A DNA stretch of 64,000 bases from Methylomonas sp. 11b (GCF_000515215.1 NZ_KI911557.1:5079741-5143740); one strand, 5' to 3'. Shown: positions 29,771 to 39,369, numbered from the stretch's first letter. The notes: a model not told the origin generated them from the sequence alone. Numbers and translations: made by a program.

Positions 29771-29938
29771 AGCAGCTGATTTTACCGAAGTAGATAAGCC
29801 AAAAGCCAATCTTCGCCGCTATCATGACGGATCACGTCTGCTGAGTGACCGGGCCAATACATCATAGGTTGCCGGGCTTGCTATGATAAATCTCAATACT
29901 TTGACGCTTTACGATGAGCGCATTTTCAGGAGGCTGCA

Positions 29939-31168
29939 TTGAAAGTCGCATTAAATACACAGATTTTTCTCGGTGCCGTGTTTGGCGTCCTGCTGGGATT
30001 AGGGTTCGCCAAGCTTGGACCGGAAGCAGCCCTTACAAAACAGGGTATCTACGTTTGCGGTCTCTTCAGTAACTTATTCATGGACTTGCTGAAAATGGTA
30101 TTGGTGCCTTTGGTATTTACCTCTATAGCGGTCGGTGTCGCCAATTTGCGCATGCACAGCCAACTGCACCGGGTTTGGATGTCTACGCTGGGATTTTTCG
30201 CAGTGTCCATGGTCTTGGCCATTTTGTTGGGCTTGGGCGCGGCCAATTGGTTCGAGCCGGGTAAGGGCCTGAATCTGGACCTGTTTCAGAATGCCGGCCA
30301 GGGTTTTGCCGCCAAGCAGATGACGTTTGCCGAATTCATCGCCAGTTTTTTACACGGCTTGTTTGTCAATCCGTTCGCGGCGCTGGCGCAAGCCAACGTG
30401 CTGGCGATCGTGATGTTTGCGTTGTTGCTGGGCATAGCTTTGGTAGTTGGCGGGGACCGTTATCGAAACATATTGCTGTTAATGCAGGAATGCTTGGAAT
30501 TGATGTTGCGCTTGGTCGGCTGGATCATGCGGCTGGCGCCGTTCGGCATCATGGCACTACTGGCACAGTTGCTAGCGACGCAGAACATGGCTTTGTTAAG
30601 CAGCCTAGCCGAGTTTGTAGCGGTTGTGGTGGGCTCGACATTGCTGCATGGCTTCGTCGTGTTGCCGCTATTGTTATTTCTAGTTACCAAAATCACGCCG
30701 TTAAAGTTTTTTCGCGGTTCTCGGGAAGCATTGATGACCGCGTTTGCCACCAGTTCCAGCTCGGCGACCTTGCCGGTCACCTTGCGCTGTGTTGAACAGC
30801 ATCTGCATGTCAAACCCAGTATTGCCGGGTTTGTGGTGCCGTTGGGTGCAACCGTCAACATGGATGGCACCGCGCTTTACGAAGCGGCTGCCGCGCTATT
30901 TGTGGCTAATTTGGCGGGTATTGAGTTGGATTTGGCTCAGCAATTGATCGTGTTTTTTACCACGATGATCGCCGCCATCGGCGCGCCGGGTATTCCCAGC
31001 GCCGGCATGGTGACCATGATAATGGTGTTGCAGTCGGTAGGTTTGCCGGCCGAAGCCATTGCCATATTGTTACCCATAGACCGCTTACTCGATACCGTGC
31101 GGACCATGGTAAATGTCGAGGGCGATATGGTGGGCAGTTTGGTGGTACAACGCCTCAGCGAACGCTAA
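29939..31168 (+). CDS. dicarboxylate/amino-acid:cation symporter (DAACS)
   Basis: A 409-residue inner-membrane carrier of the GltP/DctA type, likely Na+- or H+-driven uptake of glutamate, aspartate or C4-dicarboxylates. It has about eight membrane helices, the serine-rich hairpin ATSSSSATLPVTL, the substrate/cation motif GATVNMDGTALYEA and the second hairpin AIGAPGIPSAGMVTM. It starts with TTG, five bases after a perfect AGGAGG Shine-Dalgarno, so this start is secure. The exact substrate cannot be told from sequence. Confidence 0.94.
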   Translation: MKVALNTQIFLGAVFGVLLGLGFAKLGPEAALTKQGIYVCGLFSNLFMDLLKMVLVPLVFTSIAVGVANLRMHSQLHRVWMSTLGFFAVSMVLAILLGLGAANWFEPGKGLNLDLFQNAGQGFAAKQMTFAEFIASFLHGLFVNPFAALAQANVLAIVMFALLLGIALVVGGDRYRNILLLMQECLELMLRLVGWIMRLAPFGIMALLAQLLATQNMALLSSLAEFVAVVVGSTLLHGFVVLPLLLFLVTKITPLKFFRGSREALMTAFATSSSSATLPVTLRCVEQHLHVKPSIAGFVVPLGATVNMDGTALYEAAAALFVANLAGIELDLAQQLIVFFTTMIAAIGAPGIPSAGMVTMIMVLQSVGLPAEAIAILLPIDRLLDTVRTMVNVEGDMVGSLVVQRLSER

Positions 31169-31195
31169 TCGGCTGCGGCGGATATTCTGAAATGT

Positions 31196-32233
31196 TCATG
31201 AATGTATTACTTGATTGCGGCCGCTTTGCTTGGCTTTATACAGGGCGTTATCGGCGCGGACGATAAAGCTTTCCGGATTGTCGCCCGGTTGCAATCTGGC
31301 AACGCCGATCGACAAGGTGATTTTACCCAGTGACTGGTTATCGTTTTTGCGCTGCAAGCGGCTGGTCTCCATCGCGTTGCGAATATTTTCGGATATTTCT
31401 ACCGCCTTTTCGTGGCTGGTATTGGGCATGATAATCGCCAGTTCCTCGCCTCCGTAACGCGCCACATGATGATGATCTTCAGCGTGTTTCTTCATTAAAG
31501 AGGCCACATATTTAATGACATTGTCGCCGATGGTGTGGCCGTATGTGTCGTTAATGCGTTTGAAATGGTCTATATCCAGCATCGACAGGCAAGCGGTATT
31601 GGGTGCGGATTGTTCGATAATTTCCGCCAAGGTCATGTCGAACGCGCGCCGATTCAATAGGCCAGTTAAGCCGTCGGTAGTGGCGATTTGCCTTGCTTGT
31701 GTAAGCTCTGCACGTAGTTGTTCCATTTCACGGTTAGCATCGGTCAGCTTGGCCTGCATGGCCTGACTGGTGATTGCCAGGGCTTTTGTTTCCTGAATGA
31801 TTTCCTGCAAGACGATTTTCAATCCGTCGGACGCGGAGAAATTCTCCAAGATGACAGATTTTTTCTGGAAGCTATCGTTGGTTTGTTCGGCCTTGTTATA
31901 AGTTTCGTTGATCGCGCTAGTGGCTTGTTCGATAACTTTGTGCAGTTGTCGGTTGATTTGCTCAAAAGATTCCAAAGATGCATTACAAATGTGTGATTTG
32001 TAAAGCTCCACGCTGTTGTCATAATCGAAGGCTTGGTTTTCTGCGAGCAACAAGTCAACGGCTTTGTTTAAGGTCGGGTTATCACCGGCTACATAGTCGT
32101 ACCAAATGGCGTAATTGATGGGATTGGCCGCCACATTATGCCGCACCAGCAGCGGCAGGATTTGTTTTAGATAACCGGCGTTAATGCTCGGTGAGAAATC
32201 GTAAATCGGTATGTAAGTGGTGCCTTTACTCAT
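31196..32233 (-). CDS. GGDEF diguanylate cyclase
   Basis: Makes the second messenger cyclic di-GMP. 345 residues: an N-terminal sensory region without membrane segments (INAGYLKQILPLLVRHNVAA...), a coiled-coil linker (~150-180), and a GGDEF domain with DGLTGLLNRRAF, LSMLDIDHFKRINDTYGHTIGD and the active-site loop ARYGGEELAIIMP. GGEEL is a functional variant. The product-inhibition RxxD site just upstream is not seen. It is convergent with the symporter. Confidence 0.94.
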   Translation of the reverse strand: MSKGTTYIPIYDFSPSINAGYLKQILPLLVRHNVAANPINYAIWYDYVAGDNPTLNKAVDLLLAENQAFDYDNSVELYKSHICNASLESFEQINRQLHKVIEQATSAINETYNKAEQTNDSFQKKSVILENFSASDGLKIVLQEIIQETKALAITSQAMQAKLTDANREMEQLRAELTQARQIATTDGLTGLLNRRAFDMTLAEIIEQSAPNTACLSMLDIDHFKRINDTYGHTIGDNVIKYVASLMKKHAEDHHHVARYGGEELAIIMPNTSHEKAVEISENIRNAMETSRLQRKNDNQSLGKITLSIGVARLQPGDNPESFIVRADNALYKAKQSGRNQVIHS

Positions 32234-32658
32234 CAGATTTTTGTCGATAAACGTATAAGGGTTTAAGTATTGCTCGCGCCGGGATTATTAACCCTGTCAC
32301 TGCTTTCGATTGTTCCGTTTCGTTGCGCTTGGTTTAGCGCTTAGTAGAACGTGTCTCCGGTGACTTGGATGTGCCTCGCCAAATTTGGCTTGAAACATAA
32401 TTGACCATCCAGGCTTTCATCTTTCGTAGTCATAAGCCTACATAAAAGTAACTTAAAACCGGGATTTTTCAATACATCCGGAAAATAAGCTTACACGGAC
32501 AGCGTTTGCGGTTTGCGTACAGGGGATGGTTTTTTGGGTGGTGAGCATAACTTTGTATAGAAATAGTTTGCTCGTACTGGCTTGCTGTCCGGAGAATGCA
32601 AACTGTTGGCAACTGCACGCGTGGCAAGAGTATTTGCATCGCAAAGTTAACAAAACAT
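32234..32658. other. intergenic region, nothing recognised
   Basis: About 425 bp between the GGDEF gene start and the tRNA-Val promoter. A 66-codon minus-strand frame (32453-32653) has no family likeness, and I see no RNA gene or repeat. Confidence 0.5.
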
Positions 32659-32659
32659 T

Positions 32660-32687
32660 TTGCAGCAGCTCGAGTTTTGGATAAAAT
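32660..32687 (+). promoter_or_regulatory. tRNA-Val promoter with GC-rich discriminator
   Basis: TTGCAG, 16-bp spacer, TAAAAT, followed by GCGCGGCC immediately downstream of the -10. A G+C-rich discriminator is the usual mark of stringent control of stable RNA genes. Confidence 0.6.
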
Positions 32688-32702
32688 GCGCGGCCTTTAG
32701 TC

Positions 32703-32778
32703 GGGTGCTTAGCTCAGCTGGGAGAGCATCGCCCTTACAAGGCGAGGGTCGGGGGTTCGAACCCCTCAGCACCCACCA
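32703..32778 (+). tRNA. tRNA-Val (anticodon TAC)
   Basis: A 76-nt cloverleaf: acceptor GGGTGCT / AGCACCC, anticodon loop CTTACAA with TAC, T-loop GTTCGAA, encoded CCA. Confidence 0.97.
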
Positions 32779-32840
32779 GGCTATCCGAGGTAAAAAGTAA
32801 AATCTCCCACGATTCTATTCGGTAATCCCAAGCTTGCTAT

Positions 32841-33431
32841 TCAATAATCCGTAGGCAAGCGCGACGCCAGTTCGTCCCAACGGATGACAATGTCCGGCAA
32901 GATGCCAACCTGGTTTTCGCCTTCCAATTGATACATTTGCGGCTTGCCAAATTCCCCATCTGCCAAGCTGTATATCGTTAATACCCGATCAACGGGATGA
33001 ACCAGCCAGTACTCACGCACACCGTGGCGTTCGTAGAGCTGGCGTTTTTTGATTTGGTCATGACCGGCGGTAGAGGGCGACAATACTTCCACGACCCAGT
33101 CCGGCGCACCGCGCACGCCGCGTTTATCGAGTTTATTGCCATCGCATACCACCAACACATCGGGTTGTACGACCGTATCGATAGATTCGTCGGCTTCCTG
33201 ATCTTTGGGTAAACGTACATCGACCGGTGCGATAAACGCACGGCAAGATTTGCCCTGCAGCGCTTGCCGAGTTTGGAAATAAATCTCCCCCGCCACGTCC
33301 TGATGCGGTAAATCCGGCGCGGGTGACATCAAATAAGCATCGCCGTCTATTAATTCGTAACGCACATCGTCCGGCCAGTTTAGATAGTCGCCGTAAGTGT
33401 GGGATTCCCGATCTTTCAATGCCAAAGCCAT
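32841..33431 (-). CDS. Uma2-family (DUF820) PD-(D/E)XK nuclease-fold protein
   Basis: A 196-residue protein with the family layout: RYELIDGDAYLMSPAP, QPDVLVVCD, GAPDWVVEVLSPSTAGHD and YERHGVREYWLVHPVD. The acidic residues of a PD-(D/E)XK site are present (E in YELIDG, D in QPDV, E-x-L in VVEVLS). These proteins are abundant in cyanobacteria and methanotrophs and are often mobile; the biological role is unknown. It lies convergent to and close to the tRNA-Val gene, a typical entry site for accessory genes. Confidence 0.9.
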   Translation of the reverse strand: MALALKDRESHTYGDYLNWPDDVRYELIDGDAYLMSPAPDLPHQDVAGEIYFQTRQALQGKSCRAFIAPVDVRLPKDQEADESIDTVVQPDVLVVCDGNKLDKRGVRGAPDWVVEVLSPSTAGHDQIKKRQLYERHGVREYWLVHPVDRVLTIYSLADGEFGKPQMYQLEGENQVGILPDIVIRWDELASRLPTDY

Positions 33432-33598
33432 TGTCTTAACTCCCGGTTTGCCTTGCTGCTAGAACGCATTCGATATTTTATCCAGATGCGGCAGCGATGC
33501 GAGACATTTCAGATAAAAAACGTTTGAGCCAAAAAGATGGCACTGGCTTGAAGGCCAACTCCAATGCAACCAAAGCGCACCGCACAATCTATTCGTAG

Positions 33599-34402
33599 CT
33601 ACTTTAAAGCTAGCCGTTCAGCGAGTGGGTGCAACTGCTGATAATCAAGTTCGATACCAAACTGTTCGCTCAGCAAATCGCTTAGATGCGCCCGGCTTTT
33701 GATTGTATGACTGATTTGCTCACCCGCTTGGTATCGCGAAAAATTGGTATTAAATAATTGCACCCAGCCCTCGGCGGTATTGCGGCAGATCAACAGATTT
33801 TGTGCCAGTAGTGATTGATCCCAGGTTGTGCACACCAAGTTAGCCGCGTCCAGGTCGCAGCGTTGTACCTTAGCGCGGTCGAAACTATATAACGCGAACC
33901 AATCGCCGTTTTGCAGTCGCTCTAGCACGGTTTCTCCCGATGCCGTTTCCTGGCGCAACCGAAACTGATTGCCGTCCTGGCTTTGCGCCTGCTCGGTACT
34001 CAGGCGTAGCGGCCGATAATGGCTAGGCCCGCCGAAGCCGGCATCGACCAGCCAAGAGTCGCCTTCAGCTTCCACGATAAACGCTAAATGCAGGCGCGGT
34101 CCACCTTCATTACGCCCCATCCGCACTCTGGCCATAATCGGCTGATAACTGAATCCCAACTCAGACAGCGCCTGTCCAAATAATCCGTTCAATTCGAAAC
34201 AGTAACCGCCGCGTCGATTGGCGACGATCTTTTTCATCAACGCCGCTGTTTCCAAATCAGGTATCAAGCCCAGCAGCGGATTGATGTTTTCAAACGGAAT
34301 AGCGCTCAGTTGCGCTTGCTGTAATTGGCTTAGGCCGGCGAGGGTGGCCTCCGGTTTGGCTATGCCGATGCGGCTTAGGTAAGCGTTAAAGTCAAAACTC
34401 AT
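33599..34402 (-). CDS. arylamine N-acetyltransferase
   Basis: Acetyl-CoA:arylamine N-acetyltransferase, 267 residues. The Cys-His-Asp triad is in RRGGYCFELNGLFGQAL, RLHLAFIVE and WLVDAGFGGPSHYRPL. Length and motifs are typical. A detoxification role is known for the family; the physiological substrate here is unknown. Confidence 0.94.
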   Translation of the reverse strand: MSFDFNAYLSRIGIAKPEATLAGLSQLQQAQLSAIPFENINPLLGLIPDLETAALMKKIVANRRGGYCFELNGLFGQALSELGFSYQPIMARVRMGRNEGGPRLHLAFIVEAEGDSWLVDAGFGGPSHYRPLRLSTEQAQSQDGNQFRLRQETASGETVLERLQNGDWFALYSFDRAKVQRCDLDAANLVCTTWDQSLLAQNLLICRNTAEGWVQLFNTNFSRYQAGEQISHTIKSRAHLSDLLSEQFGIELDYQQLHPLAERLALK

Positions 34403-35190
34403 GGATCAATTTTGGATGTTAAAACTATCGGTAAAGAGCGCCAGTTTTGCGGCGATAGGATATCGGGGCGAGAAAGATAGCAGATTCTGGTAAACGGTTT
34501 CAAACCCCCAGCTCGACTGCCGTATCCTTGATGCCAAGCTTGGCAACGGCTATCGGTAATTTAGACCGGCACTGCCGAGGTTGAGATATAGCCCGTTTCC
34601 GCCCTCTTGAATCGATGGTTTATGCGAGTCACCGGAATTGATGTCGTGAATCCTGGTTGTGAATGGATCAATGGGTAGCTCTGTCAAATCGTGGGGCGGG
34701 TAGATTGAAACTTGTCCGACGGTGTTGCTGGTCCGCCATTCCCCAAGCCAAAACCTCCAATTTGACGATGCCACCGGCTTGTATGATCGGGTAGTAAGCT
34801 ATTTTCCCGGCGCATAGTTGTCTATGGACTTCTGTGGTCATCACAAGCCCGCTCACAATGTCGAAACCCTTAAAAATGGGTTCGCCCCAGATGTTTGCCT
34901 GGGTAACGGGCGCTTCTGGATATTTAGGCGAAATTGCCTAGAACCCTAAAAAATTACCGGCTGAGTCAAGGCTCACGCATTCATGCTGGCTCATCTCGGG
35001 CATGTGCCAGCATGCCAAAAATACTATGCAATAGCTGGCTATCGTAAAAAATCGATTTGCTGTTTTCACAACAGTGATCTTATGGCCGGGCTATCTAAAG
35101 CGAAATTAAAATTAAATGCCGCCGCTAACTCCTTGAGTTAAAAAAACAAAGCCGCAAACGGGGTTATTTAGTAAAAATTTCCCGCTGACA
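34403..35190. other. intergenic region with possible decayed minus-strand gene and a hairpin
   Basis: Two overlapping minus-strand frames (34856-34668 and 34774-34550) could be one short gene broken by a frameshift near 34700-34770, but no family is recognised. An 8-bp hairpin ATGCTGGC / GCCAGCAT lies at 34983-35013. I looked for a cobalamin riboswitch in front of the B12-dependent reductase and saw no B12-box-like sequence. Confidence 0.35.
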
Positions 35191-35206
35191 ACACAATATG
35201 TTGTGC
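35191..35206 (+). promoter_or_regulatory. NrdR box 1 upstream of nrdJa
   Basis: ACACAATATGTTGTGC matches 14 of 16 positions of the NrdR consensus ACACwATATATwGTGT. It is paired with a second box exactly 32 bp downstream (about three helix turns), the usual spacing for repression of ribonucleotide reductase genes. Confidence 0.8.
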
Positions 35207-35222
35207 TAGAATTTTCACATAG

Positions 35223-35238
35223 ACACTATATGCAGTAT
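35223..35238 (+). promoter_or_regulatory. NrdR box 2 upstream of nrdJa
   Basis: ACACTATATGCAGTAT matches 13 of 16 consensus positions. Together with box 1 it covers a likely promoter (TTGTGC at 35201, CACTAT at 35224), so NrdR binding would exclude polymerase. Confidence 0.75.
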
Positions 35239-35350
35239 GTCGCCAGGCTGTAGTGTTTTTCGGTTTTAACCCAATAAACATCAATATCTTAGCCGTGCCG
35301 GAGTGCTGAGATAGGCCAATAACCATTCAACTAGAAAAGGGAATCCACGA

Positions 35351-37501
35351 ATGACCGCAAAACTTCATGTTGTGACGCAAGACACCACCGAAATCCCGCT
35401 ACAAAGTGCTTCCCTGGATATTTGGGACAGTAAATATCGCTTAAAAACCAAGGACGGCAAAGCGATTGACGAAACCATAGACGAAACCTACAAGCGCGTC
35501 GCCAAAGCCCTGTCTAGCGTGGAGAAAACCAAGGCGCTGCAAGAAAAACACTATAAAGAATTTCTGTGGGCCTTGCGTAAAGGCGTTATTCCGGCAGGCC
35601 GCATCGTCTCCAACGCCGGCGCGCTGGAACACAAACCGGCTACCTCCACCATCAATTGCACCGTGTCCGGCATCATCGAAGATTCGATGGACGACATTCT
35701 GCACAAGGTCCACGAAGCCGGTCTGACCCTGAAAGCCGGCTGCGGTATAGGCTATGAATTTTCTACGTTAAGACCCCGCGATGCATATGTGTCCGGTGCC
35801 GGTGCGTACACCTCCGGTCCGCTGTCGTTTATGGATATTTACGACAAGATGTGTTTTACCGTATCGTCCGCCGGTGGCCGTCGTGGTGCGCAAATGGCCA
35901 CCTTCGACGTAGCACATCCTGACGTGGTGGACTTTATTCGCGCCAAACGCGAAGACGGCCGCTTGCGCCAGTTCAACTTGTCGCTGCTGATTACCAGCGA
36001 ATTCGTCGAAGCCGTTAAAAACAACGGTCAATGGCCGCTGTCCTTTCCGGTTACCGAGCGCGAAGCCAATGTCGACAAACTGGATCTGACCGATACCGAC
36101 AAAATCGTCTGGCGTGATCTGCCCAATAAAAAAGGTTATGTGGTCAACGAGGCCGGTCTGGTGGCGTGCCGCATTACCAAAGTCATGCCGGCCCGCCGTT
36201 TGTGGGACATCATTATGTCCTCCACTTACGACTATGCCGAACCAGGATTTATCTTGATCGACAAGGTCAACGAAATGAACAATAACTGGTTTTGCGAGCA
36301 CATCCGCGCTACCAACCCCTGCGGCGAACAACCGCTGCCGCCTTACGGCAGTTGCCTGTTGGGCTCGATCAACCTGACCCGTTTCATCGACAAACCCTTC
36401 ACCAAAGAGGCCCGTTTCGATTGGGAAGGCTACCGCAAAACCATCCGCATCTTTACCCGCATGCTGGATAACGTGGTCGAGATCAACGGCTTGCCGCTGG
36501 AAAAACAACGTGAAGAAATCGTCGGCAAACGCCGCCACGGCATGGGCTATTTGGGCTTGGGTTCTACTATTACCATCCTGGGTATGAAATACGGCGATGA
36601 AGAATCGCTGGAATTTACCGAACAAGTCACCAAAGAGTTGGCTTTGGAAGGCTGGAAAGCCGGCCTGGAACTGGCGAAAGAAAAAGGCCCGGCACCTATC
36701 ATGGACCAGCTATTCACCGTCACCGGCGAAATGCTGCACAAACGCCCGGAAATGCAAGCCGACGGCTACAAACTGGGTGACCAAGTCCCAGGTCGTGTAT
36801 TGCACGCCAAATACAGCCGCTACATGCAAAAAGTCGCGCAGGAACTGCCGGAATTGGTCGCGGAACTGGCGGAAGTGGGATGCCGCTTTACCCATCACAG
36901 CTCGATTGCGCCGACCGGCACCATCTCACTGTCTTTGGCGAATAACGCCAGCAATGGCATCGAGCCCAGCTTTGCGCATCATTATTCACGTAACGTGATC
37001 CGCGAAGGCAAAAAATCCAAAGAAAAAATCGACGTATTTTCCTTTGAATTACTGGCTTACCGCCATCTGGTCAACCCGGATGCGATGCCGTATAGCGAAG
37101 ACCCAAACCAACAATTACCGGCTTATTTTATTGCCGCCGACGATGTGACGCCGAAACAGCATGTGGATATCCAGGCTGCCGCGCAACGCTGGATTGATTC
37201 GTCCATTTCCAAAACCGCCAACGTGCCGACCGATTATCCGTACGAAGACTTTAAGTCCATCTACGAATATGCCTACGACCAGGGCCTGAAAGGCTGTACC
37301 ACCTTCCGCTTCAACCCGGAAGTGTTCCAGGGCGTGTTGGTGAAAGAATCCGATTTGGAAAACACCACCTACCAGTTCACGTTGGAAGACGGCCATGTGG
37401 TGGAATTTAAAGGCAACGAAGACGTGGAATACGACGGTGAAATCCATACCGCCGCCAACTTGTTCGATGCCTTGAAAGAAGGCTATTACGGCAAGTTTTG
37501 A
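35351..37501 (+). CDS. nrdJa: adenosylcobalamin-dependent (class II) ribonucleotide reductase, catalytic part NrdJa
   Basis: Reduces ribonucleotides to deoxyribonucleotides with coenzyme B12. The 716-residue catalytic barrel shows the class II features: RIVSNAGALEH, STINCTVSG (redox Cys), TLKAGCGIGYEFS, and the radical/active-site loop ATNPCGEQPLPPYGSCLLGS, then APTGTISLSLANNASNGIEPS. The C-terminal redox cysteines are not in this chain; they are in the separate downstream gene, as in Pseudomonas aeruginosa NrdJab. Two NrdR boxes lie upstream. The ATG has an AAAAGGGAATCC ribosome-binding site. Confidence 0.94.
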   Translation: MTAKLHVVTQDTTEIPLQSASLDIWDSKYRLKTKDGKAIDETIDETYKRVAKALSSVEKTKALQEKHYKEFLWALRKGVIPAGRIVSNAGALEHKPATSTINCTVSGIIEDSMDDILHKVHEAGLTLKAGCGIGYEFSTLRPRDAYVSGAGAYTSGPLSFMDIYDKMCFTVSSAGGRRGAQMATFDVAHPDVVDFIRAKREDGRLRQFNLSLLITSEFVEAVKNNGQWPLSFPVTEREANVDKLDLTDTDKIVWRDLPNKKGYVVNEAGLVACRITKVMPARRLWDIIMSSTYDYAEPGFILIDKVNEMNNNWFCEHIRATNPCGEQPLPPYGSCLLGSINLTRFIDKPFTKEARFDWEGYRKTIRIFTRMLDNVVEINGLPLEKQREEIVGKRRHGMGYLGLGSTITILGMKYGDEESLEFTEQVTKELALEGWKAGLELAKEKGPAPIMDQLFTVTGEMLHKRPEMQADGYKLGDQVPGRVLHAKYSRYMQKVAQELPELVAELAEVGCRFTHHSSIAPTGTISLSLANNASNGIEPSFAHHYSRNVIREGKKSKEKIDVFSFELLAYRHLVNPDAMPYSEDPNQQLPAYFIAADDVTPKQHVDIQAAAQRWIDSSISKTANVPTDYPYEDFKSIYEYAYDQGLKGCTTFRFNPEVFQGVLVKESDLENTTYQFTLEDGHVVEFKGNEDVEYDGEIHTAANLFDALKEGYYGKF

Positions 37502-37513
37502 TAATCAAAATAC

Positions 37514-37627
37514 GTAGGTTGGGTTTACCCGCAGGGCATAAAAGCCTAGCGTAACCCAACATTTGGCCTTGATGAGTGTTGGGTTACGGCTGGCGCCTTT
37601 TACACCCTTTGGGTGAACCCAACCTAC
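37514..37627. repeat. REP-like nested inverted repeats between nrdJa and nrdJb
   Basis: The ends GTAGGTTGGGTT (37514-37525) and AACCCAACCTAC (37616-37627) are perfect inverted repeats. Inside are a second pair (GTAACCCAAC near 37551 and GTTGGGTTAC near 37578) and the short hairpin ACCCTTTGGGT. This is the look of the dispersed palindromic repeats common in methanotroph genomes. It lies inside the nrdJ transcript and may affect its stability. Confidence 0.75.
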
Positions 37628-37647
37628 ACAGAATATGAGATACCCCC

Positions 37648-38337
37648 ATGACCCTACACAAAATCAACAAAAAAATCGTCGGCTACAAAGTGCTGACCAA
37701 AGAAAATCTGGAAGCAGCTGCGCAGGCGGAAGCCGAAGTGGCAAAACCTTCGCTGGAAGAAATGCACGAAAATCTGGCGCGCCCGGAGATGCTGCTGGGT
37801 TCCACCTATAAGATCAAAACCCCGCAGTCTGAGCACGCCCTGTACATCACCATCAACGACATCATCCTGAATGAGGGCACGGTTCATCAGGAGCGCCGGC
37901 CTTACGAAATCTTCATCAACTCCAAAAACATGGAGCATTTTCAATGGGTACTGGCGCTGACCCGCTTGATTTCGGCAGTGTTTCGTAAAGGCGGCGACGC
38001 CACCTTTTTGGTGGAAGAAATGAAGGCGGTATTTGACCCACAGGGCGGCTATTTCAAAAAAGGCGGTGTCTTTATGCCGTCTCTGGTCGCCGAGATCGGC
38101 CACGCCATCGAATCGCACATGAAACACATCGGCATGATCAAGCCGGACAAACTCAGCGATCATCACCAGCAATTACTGGATGAAAAGCGCCGGGAGTTTG
38201 AAGCTCAGCATGGGGCGTCGGAGGGGCAGGCGTTTCCGGAGAAAGCTGTGTTGTGCAATAAGTGCAGCACCAAGGCGATGGTGTTGATGGATGGGTGTAT
38301 GACTTGTTTGAATTGTGGGGAGAGTAAGTGTGGGTGA
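37648..38337 (+). CDS. nrdJb: class II ribonucleotide reductase accessory subunit NrdJb
   Basis: The 229-residue C-terminal part of split class II reductase. It has a TSCPD-like middle domain (YITINDIILNEGTVHQERRPY, EIFINSKNMEHFQWVLAL) and a C-terminal cysteine ribbon (CNKCSTKAMVLMDGCMTCLNC...CG) that carries the cysteines needed to re-reduce the active site. It is required with NrdJa in Pseudomonas. It follows nrdJa by 146 bp with a palindromic repeat between. Confidence 0.9.
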   Translation: MTLHKINKKIVGYKVLTKENLEAAAQAEAEVAKPSLEEMHENLARPEMLLGSTYKIKTPQSEHALYITINDIILNEGTVHQERRPYEIFINSKNMEHFQWVLALTRLISAVFRKGGDATFLVEEMKAVFDPQGGYFKKGGVFMPSLVAEIGHAIESHMKHIGMIKPDKLSDHHQQLLDEKRREFEAQHGASEGQAFPEKAVLCNKCSTKAMVLMDGCMTCLNCGESKCG

Positions 38338-38395
38338 TATTTAATTCTTATGCGTAAGAATTTATTTTACTTTGTAAAACTTGGAATTATTGAAT

Positions 38396-39350
38396 ATGGC
38401 ATTGGATTTATCGGATACTCTGGTCGTTGGAATAACTGCAACAGCGTTGTTTGACTTAAGTGACGCTGATAAAGTATTTAGAGCAAAGTTTGATGAGGAT
38501 AAAGATACAGCAATCTCCGAGTATCGTAACTACATGCTTCAGAAAGAGAATGACCCATCTTGAAGATGGAACAGCAATGCCATTGGTTAAAGCACTACTG
38601 GAGTTAAACAAATTCAAAAATGAAGGTGATACAAGTCCTCTTGTTGAAGTTGTTGTTATGTCACGCAATAGCCCAGAAACAGGGGTAAGAGTATTTAACA
38701 ATATTCGAAGACTTCAGTTGCCAATTTCGCGTCATGCATTTACAGGAGGGGAATCAGTCGTTGATTATCTTGACGCATACGATGTTGATTTGTTTCTTAC
38801 TACTCATGCGAAAGATGCTCAGAGAGTAATTGATGCAAGAAGTTGTGCAGCGGCTATTTTGAAAGAACCTCCTAAAGATATTGAAAAAATACCTGAAGGC
38901 CAAGTACGAATTGCATTTGATGGAGATGCCGTTCTTTTTGACGATAGTAGTGAAATTGTTTATAAAGCCGATGGTCTTGGAGGATTTCATAAGAATGAAG
39001 ACTCAAAAAAAGATATTCCAATGCAAGAAGGCCCCTATACATCGTTATTGAAGAAGTTATCTCGACTGCAAGAGCGACTTCCTTTTAGCGTCGAATACTC
39101 GCCAGTTAGGATTGCAATAGTTACAGCTCGAAATGCACCAGCTGAAATGCGAGTAATTAAAACATTAAGGCATTGGGGGGTATATGTAGATGAGGTATTT
39201 TTTCTTGGTGGTCTTGAGAAAGCCAAAGTATTGCGAGCATTTAAACCGCACATTTTCTTTGATGATCAGGACCTTCATTTGGAGCCTGCATCAAACTATA
39301 TTCCAGCCGGTAAGGTTCCTTATAGCAGTGATTCTCCACTTAACCAATAG
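38396..39350 (+). pseudogene. 5'-nucleotidase (cytosolic NT5C1-type), frameshifted
   Basis: The two halves together give a normal 5'-nucleotidase of about 317 residues: LSDTLVVGITATALFDLSDAD in the first frame up to 38563, then MPLVKALLELNKFK, VVVMSRNSPETGVRVFNNI, RHAFTGGESVVDYLDAYDVD, RIAFDGDAVLFDDSSE and DEVFFLGGLEKAKVLRAFKPHIFFDDQD in the second frame to 39350. The join is at CCA TCT TGA AGA (38555-38566), where one extra T would explain the break. It may be a genuine mutation, a sequencing error, or a +1 shift at a slippery codon before UGA. The protein otherwise looks intact, with the catalytic DGD motif present. A+T-rich relative to its neighbours. Confidence 0.85.
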
Positions 39351-39369
39351 CATGGAGGTAGCCGGTTAG

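Noticed and set aside
32453..32653. 66-codon minus-strand frame before tRNA-Val
   Set aside because: No likeness, overlaps no ribosome-binding site, A+T-rich intergenic sequence.
34403..35350. Cobalamin riboswitch ahead of the class II reductase
   Set aside because: No B12-box-like sequence was found by eye; only NrdR boxes are supported.
35768..36625. 285-codon frame antisense to nrdJa
   Set aside because: Shadow frame with no family likeness.
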